From Discostella pseudostelligera (lineage: Eukaryota; Bacillariophyta; Thalassiosirophyceae; Thalassiosirales; Thalassiosiraceae), in the NCBI GenBank assembly GCA_036940085.1, contig JALLBK010000023.1, forward strand, positions 1 through 41,093: a stretch of 41,093 bases of DNA, in the 5' to 3' direction. Below are positions 1 through 9,895 of this stretch, piece after piece (the first letter of the stretch is position 1; each line of letters opens with the position of its first letter). The notes below the pieces were generated by a model. That model had not been told where the DNA came from, ran no database searches, and was given only the letters and a program-made list of their open reading frames with translations. Both the position numbers and the translations under genes were made by a program.

Positions 1-2241
1 GGAAAAAAGAAAAACTGCGCATGGCAAAACGATCGTTGCATATTATGCCAGGTAAGGATTAGTTGAAATTATATTAATAATTCTTTCGTTGTTGCGTCAT
101 GGGGTGAGCTCACGTGCATATCATGAAACCCCAACAGCTGGCAATTATACGATCGCTCTGCCCTCGCCAAGCCAACCAATCTTAAACATTCCAAAGTGAC
201 ACGGTACAACTTTGCCTTCTTCCAAACCAACGTCAATGGTGACATTTGGGGCACTGACGATTATGCCGATCCAATTTCACTCTATGGAGAAGTTAATTGG
301 AGTTGGTGGCCAGGAGCAGGAGGGGGGTACTGCTCGTTCATTTTACCTGGCCAGCCGCCAACTTGTCAAGGCCATAAGTATGAAACTGGATTGATCTATC
401 AGGCGCATACGGCCGGTGTGGAAGTTTACCCCTCCATTGGTGGGTGGACTCTAAGCAATGCCTTCCCTGCCATGGCGAAAGATCCCACAGCACGCAAAGC
501 ATTTGCTTCCAACTGTGTCAAGCTTATTGAAACATACGACTTCGATGGCATCGATATTGATTGGGAGTATCCAGGATATGCCGATCATATGGGAACTCCG
601 GAGGATAAGCAGAATTACAATCTACTCTTGCAGGATATTAGGACTGCATTGGATGAGTTGGGGGCGAGGAAAGGACGATTTTACGGTTTAACTGCCGCCT
701 TGCCGTGTGGTCCGGATCACCTCAAAAACATTGATATTGGCGTGGTATCAAAGTTATTGTCCGAGCTGAACTTGATGACGTATGATTTTTATGGGTGAGT
801 TATTGTCAAGATATTGGGGGAGTGAAGTCTCGATGATGTGGTACCCTTTCTTGCCAATTCATCTCATCCTACCTATTCCTTATTACTTTAACAGCGCTTG
901 GGATAAAAAGACTGGGCCAAACGCACCGTTGTACGATATGGAAGGCGGTATTCCTGGATTTTCCGCCCATAGCTGTGTCGAGAATTGGAAGGCTGGCGGA
1001 GGCCGACCTGCTCAAATGTGAGTGTCTAGTTCGCTTTCCTCTGAGGCGAGAACACTAAGCCATTGCTCAAATCTGATTTGCTGTGTGTTTTGTTTTCTAC
1101 ACCGTTTTCGGATGGTGCTTGCAGCAATATCGGCCTACCATTTTATGGACGAAGTTTCCTCGACAGCGGTCGAACCGGTCTTACCAAATTCGGACAAGCG
1201 AATGACGGAAGCGCCGACATCGTAACATGGCAAGAAGATGAAGGATTTCCTCAGTGTAAGTTCGCCAATGTTTGCATGCATTTGTTCTGCTTCTTTCACT
1301 CATTGTACACTCAATAAAGACTAATACGACTTTAATTGTATCTATTCTGCCCTCAATAGATTTCAACATCGCGAGAAAAATAAGAGACTTCAAATCATTC
1401 AGAGACGAACAAACGAAGACTCAGTATGCTTACAACAATTTTGGATTCATCTCCTACGACGACGAACGAGCCATTTGTGAGAAAACCGAATACGCTATTG
1501 ATAAGAACCTAAACGGCTACCTCATTTGGGAGATTTCAGGAGATCTCATGCCCGATCTTTCCACGCCACTCCTTGATGCAACAAACAAGAGACTAAATGA
1601 ACCAAACGTTCGTTGCGACATTGCGTATCCCACCGTTCCAGTGGTCTCCCTTCCTCTTACTCAATCACCTACACCGCTACCTACAATTCCAGTGACAACC
1701 CATAAACCAACTGAAATACCAGCGACTCCGACAATGCCACCTGTTCAAACTGTGACAACAAGTTCTCCTACACAAAACGCGACCGTTACGAACATACTTC
1801 CGAAGAACGAAGACATTCTTTTTGGTCGGGGTACACGACAACACCCTGGAAACATGCGCCTTCGTTGGATTATTAGTGAATATCAGCCTGCTTACAATCG
1901 TAAGTACCCATTGACCGCTTGAATTGATGATTCCATCCTAATTCCTAATGTGCCCCACATTCTCCGTTTTAGAAATGGCAGAGGCTGAGAAGCCCAAGAT
2001 TTCCGAAACGATTGTGAATATCGTGACGAAATCCGAACCAATAAGCCGCTTCTTCCGGTGGAATCCGAAAACGTCACGTTGGGATCTACTCGGTGACAAG
2101 CGTGCAAAAGAAAGAGTCAATCAGATGCTGCGCCAGAACAGTCTTGCTGCAAACACAGAAGTCGTCGCGGCTGAGAATACCGCCAAAGCAGACGAAGCCA
2201 ACGGGGTTACATTACCATCTCCGGAGACTGTTCCACTGTAA
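1..2241 (+). CDS. GH18 chitinase fused to a C-terminal DUF6824-like module (5' end outside window)
   Basis: Inferred exons are 1-51, 138-794, 895-1017, 1125-1255, 1360-1899 and 1973-2241; all junctions are GT-AG and the frame holds to the TAA stop. The signal peptide lies upstream of the window. The GH18 barrel starts at GKTIVAYYASWQLYDR. The catalytic DxxDxDxE motif reads DGIDIDWEYP, with the acid Glu codon at 565-567, and a late MTYDFYG motif spans the exon 2/3 boundary. GH18 enzymes hydrolyse chitin beta-1,4 bonds. Within exon 5 the barrel runs without a break into a Pro/Thr-rich linker (about 1625-1790) and then a module starting EDILFGRGTRQHPGNMRLR and ending near 2160 (SRFFRWNPKTSRW, DKRAKERVNQMLR). 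That module matches the diatom DUF6824 pattern, whose function is unknown. The fusion is read directly from the exons; secretion is inferred from the paralogue. It is followed by a decayed tandem copy. Confidence 0.85.
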
Positions 2242-2950
2242 GACGTTCGATGCCACTGCACAAACGACGAGAAAAGGAGAAACGGCAAGAGAATTTCACA
2301 CGAGGAGTGCGATGCTGCTGCCGCCTCCGATAATTCACCGTCACAACTATTCTCGAGGCACTTCTCGCTCTCTCGCTCGTTGGATGTGATTTGCTCTCTC
2401 TTGTACTAGAGATTGTGCGTAAAATGACCAGGGCCGCTCTATCTGCACGTCACAAACACAGCAAAATAATGAAATTCATCCGATAACATCACTCTGCTCA
2501 CAAAATCGAGGGCAACGCAGATAATCGTGCAGTTCTCAAATAGGAGTAATCGTTTCAGTTCTCAAACAGGAGTAATCGTTTCAGTTCTCAAATAATCGTG
2601 GCCATGAAGAACTGCATCGTGCATGGGAAGGACAAGAGGCACTTGGTAGACTACCACGCTATTACCACCTACCACTTCCTTTGAACCTGCATAGCACATC
2701 CAGCTCCATATTATCGTCACTACCTGTCACTACAATCAAGAGATCATTTCTTTTCTTCTAAGGAGCGAACCATCGAAGGTATCATACATGATGCGCCTTG
2801 CCTTGCTATACCCGATACTTAAACCAAGCACATCTACACAGCGTATGGAAGATTAACTGAATATCGATATTTGTGTAGGATTTAGGTAATACAGATAGTC
2901 ATGATGTTCATGTTGTCACATTCACAATTATTTGTCTCGCCATTCTACCC
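2242..2950. other. Intergenic region between the two chitinase copies
   Basis: About 700 bp with no convincing coding exon. It should hold the 3' UTR of the first chitinase gene and the promoter of the second copy. The only structure seen is the short tandem repeat at 2530-2601. Confidence 0.6.
2530..2601. repeat. 26-bp tandem repeat, 2.8 copies
   Basis: Unit 1 spans 2530-2555 and unit 2 spans 2556-2581; they differ by one base (ATAGG versus ACAGG). A partial third unit from 2582 begins CAGTTCTCAAA and then diverges. Short ATAATCGTG copies flank the array at 2521-2529 and 2592-2600. Confidence 0.85.
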
Positions 2951-5004
2951 AGTTCGATACATGCATGGGAAAAGAAAGAAACTGCTCATGGCAAATCTAT
3001 TATTGCATACTACATCAGGTGATTCTTAAGATATGAAATATTCTCGTTAATGTTATTATGTTTGCTTCGTCATCTGCGGGGTAGCTCACTCTTTACCCTG
3101 CGACACTGTGATGAATTATGTTTCCTCTCTCCTAGCTGGCAAATATACGATCGCAACGCCCTCGCCAAGCCAATAAATCTCGATCACTCAAAGGTGACAC
3201 GTTATAACTTTGCCTTCTTCCAAACCAACGTCAATGGTAACATTTGGGGCACCGATGCTTAGGGCAATCCAATAGTATTGTACGGTGAAATGGATTGGAG
3301 CTGGGCGCCCGGACAGGGCAAACCTGGGTTTTGTTCATGGACGGAACCAGGTAAACCACCGTTATACCAGGGACATAAGTATGAGACTGGATTGATCTAT
3401 CAGGCGCATACGGCCGGTGTGGAAGTTTACCCCTCCGTTTGGGGGTGGACTCTCAGCAGAATGACAGTCTACTCTTGCAGGATATTAGGACTGCATTGGA
3501 TGAGTTGGGGGCGAGGAATGGACGATTTTACGGTTTGACTGTCGCTTTGCCATGTGGTCCGGCGAATATATATAACATTGAGATTGGTGTAGTGTCGAAG
3601 TTATTGTCCGAGCTGAACTTGATGAAGCCTGTATCTGGACCTACAACTCTTATCAATCCTCTCCTCATACCAACTCCTTTTCCTTACTGCAATAACAGCT
3701 CATGGGATAAGAAGACTGGGCCAAACGCACCGTTGTACGATATAGATGGTGGTAGTCCTGGATTCTCCGTCCATAGCTGCGTTGAAAATTGGAAGGCTGG
3801 TGGTGGTCTTCCTGATCAAATGTGAGTTCTGGTGCCCCATCGTCTCTTGAAGACGCTATTAGCTTTCATGTTCTCAAGCGGACATCGCTATTCCAATGCA
3901 CTTCTCTCTTTTTGCAGCAATATTGGTCTTCCATTTTATGGACTAAGTTTTGCCGGAAGAGAACTCACGAAATTCGGACAAGCTAATGGCGGTACTGCCG
4001 ACCTTACAACATGGTGGGCGGACGAGGGTTCTCCTCAATGTAAGTGTGTTGAATCTTCTGACACCTGCATTCTATTATGCACTGCAATCTTGTTCGATCA
4101 CTCTCATGTGATTCTAGATTACAACATCGCAAGCAAATTGAGTGGCTTCAGGTCTATCAGAGACGAACCGACCAAGACACAGTACGCTTACAACGATTGG
4201 GGATTCGTCTCGTACGACGACGAACGAGCCATTTGTGATAAAACCGAATACGCCATGGATAACAACCTCAACGGGTACATTATTTGGGAGATTTCTGGGG
4301 ATCTCATGCCTGACCTTTCGACGCCACTCCTTGATGCAACAAACAAAAGACTAAATGAACCAAATGTTCGTTGCGATGGAGCTGATCCCAACGTTCGACC
4401 ACCTACCCCGTTACCTACAAACCCAACGCCAATGCCTCCTGTTCCAGTGACAACCCCTAATCCATCTGAAAGGTTAACGGCGGTACCTACAATGCAACCT
4501 ATTCCAACTTTGACATTGTCTCCCACATATCACGAGACCGATACGAGCATAATTCCGAAGGACGAAGACATACTTTTTGGTCGGGGAGCACGACAACATC
4601 CTGGAAACATGCGTCTTCGTGAGACTGTGGATGAGTTTCGGACCATTTACAATCGTAAGTATCCATCGTCCCAGAATTGATGACTGAAATAGTATCTCAT
4701 CTTACATATATGCCCCTCTTTGTCCATTTTAGAAGTGGCAGAGACTGAGAAGCCCAAGATTTCCGAAATGATTGTGAAAATCTTCAGGAGCGCCACTCCA
4801 CCAAGCCGCTTCTTTCGATGGAACCCCACAACGTCACGATGGGAAGAACTTGGCGACAAGCGAGCAAAAGAAAGAGTCAATCAGATACTGCGCCAGAACA
4901 GTCTTGCTGCAAACACAGGCGGCGTCGCAGCTCAGAATACCAGTCTCAAAGCAAATGGTAAGACTGACGGAGGTTTATTCCACCGCCGGAGACTGAGCCA
5001 GTGA
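2951..5004 (+). pseudogene. Decayed GH18 chitinase with retained DUF6824-like module
   Basis: Tandem copy of the upstream gene. Recognisable exon pieces are about 2920-3018, 3136-3640, 3699-3821, 3918-4039, 4118-4654 and 4733-5004. Lesions are read against the intact copy. An in-frame TAG at 3260-3262 replaces a Tyr codon. A 154-bp deletion at about 3453-3458 shifts the frame and removes the entire catalytic DxxDxDxE segment. A second loss after SELNLM (about 3624) removes the TYDFYG motif and the exon 2 splice donor. No ATG is found in frame with the first exon piece, although a hydrophobic signal-peptide-like stretch (FTIICLAILPSSIHA) lies just upstream of it. The second half of the barrel, the linker and the DUF6824 module (DEDILFGRGARQHPGNMRLR) remain open. 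The last residues are frameshifted relative to the first copy. A truncated product from a downstream start cannot be excluded. Confidence 0.85.
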
Positions 5005-5474
5005 AAGACGAAGGTTGAAGGCGAGAAGGTTGGCATGATGTGTTTTGTTGTATTCCTAAGACACGAAGATTGCATGACATCATGTTGCACTTAGGAGAGT
5101 TGTTGCACGGAATTACGAGCATGAAGATATGATGAAATGCCATTCATTGCCTCAATCAAAGTAGCACCACTCGATCAAATCAATTGTAGCACAAAATTAT
5201 GATGAAAACCCCTCTCTTCTCTCAGACGCATTTGCCCAACTCTCGCTTCGCTCATGAGTGTAATCACATCAATAACGTGTCATGAACCTTCCGTGTTTGT
5301 TATCAAGTCCAAGTCGGTTTAAAGCTCCAATTCTCGTGTTTCAATATTGGATGACGATACATGAAATTCTCTCCCCCGTCAGATTGCATGCACGAATCTT
5401 CAAGAAGGCAAACCTTTATTCATAATAAGCATTGATTTAGGAACGATGAATGATGCGACGAATGAAGCACCATT
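5005..5474. other. Convergent intergenic region
   Basis: About 470 bp between the 3' ends of the chitinase pseudogene (+) and the channel gene (-). I see no ORF with family features and no repeat. Confidence 0.6.
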
Positions 5475-8400
5475 CTACCTGCTTCTCACCTCTTCTTCAT
5501 CGTGGATTCTTGCCATACTCATTGGCAAATGGAGCGAATGAACTGCAAATGTGGTCTCCACTGACTTGTCAACGCAATACGTGATTATTATCATGACGAC
5601 TAGGAAAGCCAACCCCAGCTTGGGAAATTGCTTCAGCACCAAGAAACTTGAAAATACTACAATCGAGCTGTAGATAGTAACGAACACAATTTGATTCCAG
5701 TAATAGAATATTTTCCCACCTCCTTCGCATCGCTGACAGTAGACGAAGAGGGCATTATTAGTGTGCACCTTGGTTGCGACCCAAAAGAAAATGGCGCACA
5801 CCCCCAGCATCATGGGGGTCATGAACCTGAAATGTTAATGATGACGGAATATGCACACAAGTAGTTGTAGACGGCTTTAGGGCAATTGCGCGCATCATTC
5901 AACCTGAAACGTACCCGAATACAACGGCAATCATTAAGCCATATGATAGAACCGGAGCAAAAAATCCTGCAGAGGTAGCTCTCGTCAGCAAATACAGTTG
6001 GCTTGTAGGAACTTGAACACGTTAAAAGCGTGAGCTTACCAAAAATGAAACTCTGTTCAAACTGCGGTGCTTCGTTCAGCCAATCTCTGTAGCGTTTACT
6101 TCGTGCATTCAAATTGATCAGGGGTCTGACAACAGCTTGCTTGATCAACGACCTCCACTGAAGAAGCTGAAGCATCGTCTCTTGACCCGTTGCAAGGATT
6201 ATCAAATTCATGAGGTATGCGCTTTGTCCAATTATTCCTTTGGCAAGTAGTTTGATGAACCCGTCAGGATCGTCTTTGAAGCACTTAATGGCTTGAAGCA
6301 AAGATATCGAAAAGAATGCGAAGAAGATGTTTGCGAGACGATATGATGTATTCCAAAGCAACACGAAATTGTCGACTTGTGTGTGCGATTTGAAGCGGAT
6401 AACTCGCATTGCTGGAAGATGACAAAAAGAATGTGAGTAAGCTTATTGGGCCGACACTTTCACAAGGAGACTGGACACCGTACCTAGCATGAAAAATAGG
6501 TTTGGAAGCCATAGCAGAATCAGAGACACAACTAGGGCGGGAAGGTAACCTGAATGAATGAAGACAGAAGAATGGGCGTTAAAGGCGTTTTAGAAACAAA
6601 CTGGATTGGATATCATCGATAGCAGCTCACCTTGCACCACAGATTGACTGAGGCCTAGTGGTATGCTTCCTATCGTCATCAATGTAAACCTGTTGATATA
6701 CGTTGCAATCGTCCCCCATGCCAGTATTCCTAGCAACAAAACACACTGCACCAAGATTTTTCTGCTTTCGATCGTCAAACGATCGGCTCCAACATTTTTC
6801 CAGAACACATCACGAGGATCGGGGGCATCATCTGTAATCATCCAGTACGGCTGACCGGATAGATTACATTGTACAGCTGTTTAAAATGTACATTAGACAA
6901 TGAACATGAATTGAGCCAAACAGAAATGTTCATAAACTTACCACTCTGCTTCGAAGCAATCGACTTGAACGTAACAATACCCGTCCCATGAAAGAAATTA
7001 TTCGGTACTTCTCCGAAAAACTTATGAGCATCACTTGGGACGAAAAGGCTGTATAATCGATGTGCTCCGAATTGACAAGAATGTCGAATATCTTCCGATT
7101 CATTCGCCAGAACGCTACTATAGCGCCATTTCAACCGCGTCTCAACGATTCTGTCATACTCCTCACTGGCTAGCTGGTCTAGCTTTGTTATTTCGGTGTC
7201 GTAATATTCGATAGCATTGCATGTTTTCCCCGAGCACCGTCCGCCTATGCGAACCTATTCGAAGAGGGATAATTAAGATATGCGAGATTGAAGAAATGAT
7301 GCGGAACTGTATCCTTACCTTGGGTACTTTGAGCTCGTGCACTTTGCTGCTGCACCAACAAACCTGCAAACCTTCTCTGTGATACGTGACATGCTGCCAT
7401 TGTTCAAACCGATATCTCGCATCAATTCGATCATGTTTGTCTACGAGGGTTTGCCTTTTATTCACGATATCTTCCAGCTTCGAGGTGTTGATAAGCATTT
7501 CGGCGTGCTCTATTTGGCCCGGAAACAGCGACTCAAACACATCTTTCAAATTAGTATCCGATCGATGAGACTCTATGAAAGCAAAGCGAAGTGCAACGAT
7601 GTAGATAAGCGCAAATTTGTGGCGTCAAATTAGCAAAGAAGCTCAATGTTCGTGTACAACAACTCAACTCGGAATACACTCCACCAAACATGAGTTCCTG
7701 TATTTCCTCAAATATGTAGGACGTTTGTAAAAGGATGTATCACCGTTCGCTAGGAAGTCGTGCCTCAGCGTGATGAACACTGTGTAATGTGTGAAAATGA
7801 TGAAGGCTCAGAAACGGTGCTCGTACTTACAACGGACACTCACTAATTGGCTTACCTTCCCATTCAATCCAAAGCCGACGCAAGATGTAAATGTAAAGCA
7901 AAATTGTAAAGACCACGATCCATATCATCGTTTTTGATCCATTTGGGACAGATTCGATTGTTAGATTGAAGTACGCGTTGCTTGCACCGGCATCTGCAGC
8001 ATCGTGATACTTGTATACTGGTAGAATTGCAACGCAGGAAATCAAAAATGGGTAAAATGTCACATCGAAGCCAAACCTGGCTGATCTAACCAGCAGATAT
8101 GTATCAAGCCCTGCGCATCTGAGTAGTTCCTTTTCCCCTTCCTCGAGTTCTTTGCCCGGACCTGGCAACGGATCTAGAGGTGGGCTGCGATTATTCGGTG
8201 ACATCAGTGAAAGCTGTGACTGCAATTTACGGAACCACCTTGATATTGATGGAATGAAGAAAAAATCGGCTAGAAACTCAGAAACATCGCCCCACGTGTG
8301 AAATCCTGGAGGCATTAAAATGTACTTGTGCCGATACGGGTATCCGAGGTTAACATGTCGGACTGCATCGTCTAATCTGTCAATTGGTTGGTTCGATTCA

Positions 8401-9659
8401 TCGGCGAGGATGGACCCATTGCGGCTGATGGCATCGCTTGCGCTTGGCGTGTTACGATTTCGTTGCTCAGAATCTCCTGCTTCACCGATGTTATTGAGTT
8501 CATTTACGTCGAGAGAGCTATGCTTCGATATCATCTCTCTGTCAGTAGTGCCGTCATTTAATTGCCCTTCGGTGACACCCGCAGTAGAGTTGGCGGGCTT
8601 GTGCGCTCCATCACTTCCATTTGTTGATGCATTCACAGCCTCACTATCCGATGGTATCGAATCCTCTTCAGCTTGTCTTTCGTAGGGATCAAAGGTAACC
8701 AATGAGTTGAGAAGATTACGAGATGACTTTGCTTGGACTGATGCAAAGTATTGTCGTGGGTCGTCTTCGGGAAACAAGTCGATTATAGTCTTCGGTAACC
8801 GAGCTCCCAGATTCTCATCGTCGTTGCCCAGGGCTGGAGCTGATAATTTTATTGATTTTCTATTGTTTCCCAAAGAGTACGTCAATGTCTTTGCCTGAAA
8901 GATGTGACTGTACCCATTTAAATATTCGGGGTAGAAAGTGTAACCATCCTCATCGGTAGTATATCCTTCATTGTCGCCATAAACTTTTCCATAATTGCTA
9001 CAGCAATTTCGGTGATACCAATCCGCCCGACAACACGTGTAGGCTCCACGCTTCTCTCGTTCTATCCTTGCTTCATCTGCAGCTCGGGAGTATTGAATGT
9101 ATTGCGCGCTCAAATTCAGAAACACCAGCTCTAATATTGCAGGGCAGTTTCTGCAGCATGAAATTCGGCAACTTGCATCGTTGTTTTTATTATTCTCAGC
9201 ATCGTCACAACCACGCCATAAACTGCGACTGATCATTAATGGAGGCGGAGACCGATCCGGTTGGGTCAACCGCTTGCGATCATAACAATATTTCCGTACG
9301 ATGGGATCGCGACGATATAATTCATACAGCACCAGACAAAATAATGCCACTGATCCAGAAATTATGCTGGTAACCTTGACTGCATCCCATATTGCTAATT
9401 CTCTTTGCAGTTCGTTGGATTTTACAATGCACTCCTCGTCGTCTTGCAGAAGACGATGATGTTGTCCATCGTCGTTGTCGTTGGCTGCGGCACGAAGCAG
9501 AGCGGGTAGCACTGCCGTCGCGATTGGTGACAGAGCGGCGAACACCGTGATGAATGAAACAGATGTTTTGTAGGGCACATCGGCTGCATATTTCGTGTTG
9601 TTTGCAGAGCCACTGGGTGTGGCATGCTTACGCCGTCGGATGCGGAAATTCATGCCCAT
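5475..9659 (-). CDS. CSC1/OSCA/TMEM63-type mechanosensitive or osmosensitive channel
   Basis: Nine exons on the minus strand: 9659-7856, 7779-7669, 7572-7319, 7254-6942, 6876-6631, 6549-6484, 6411-6040, 5966-5915 and 5826-5475. They total 3570 nt in frame (1189 aa). Family features in order: N-terminal membrane segments (about residues 32-55 and 92-112); AGLDTYLLVRSARFGFD before a membrane segment; NLTIESVPNGSKTMIWIVVF; LRHDFL...YRNSCLVECIP in exon 2; the cytosolic PHM7-like part with VFESLFPGQIEHAEM and KLEDIV; APDPRDVFWKNVG (family signature AP-PRDV-W-N); then the RSN1_7TM membrane block in exons 5-9. Members are calcium-permeable stress-gated cation channels of the plasma membrane or endomembranes. 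A polar loop of some 400 residues lies between the first membrane segments and AGLD, much longer than in plant or animal members. The exon 7/8 junction is uncertain. It shares a 236-bp divergent promoter with the CCDC39-like gene. Confidence 0.85.
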
Positions 9660-9859
9660 GGTGTCCTATGGTTTGGGCTGCCATGGTCACTGGTCAGGGT
9701 CAGGGTGGCGGATTTGTGACATCGCCATCATCGTCGTCGTCGTTCTGCTGCCAGCTGTCTGTGTCCTATCTGACGGACAGACACTTATGATGACTCGATC
9801 GAGATTTAAGAGAGGGCGAGAGTTTTCGCAAAAATGAGAAAGGACAAAGCCACCCGAGA

Positions 9860-9873
9860 TGACGTCGACGTCA
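9860..9873. promoter_or_regulatory. Perfect 14-bp palindrome of bZIP-type half sites
   Basis: TGACGTCGACGTCA reads the same on both strands and ends 22 bp before the ATG at 9896, in the spacer between two divergent genes. TGACGT is the core bound by CREB/ATF-type bZIP factors and is the CO2/cAMP-responsive core described in diatom carbonic anhydrase promoters. A function here is inference. Confidence 0.4.
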
Positions 9874-9895
9874 CCAAGTCAATGACCCTTCCACC

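Noticed and set aside
3278..3538. A short gene starting at the Met of the second chitinase copy
   Set aside because: It is a fragment of the barrel that runs out of frame through the deletion and lacks the catalytic motif.
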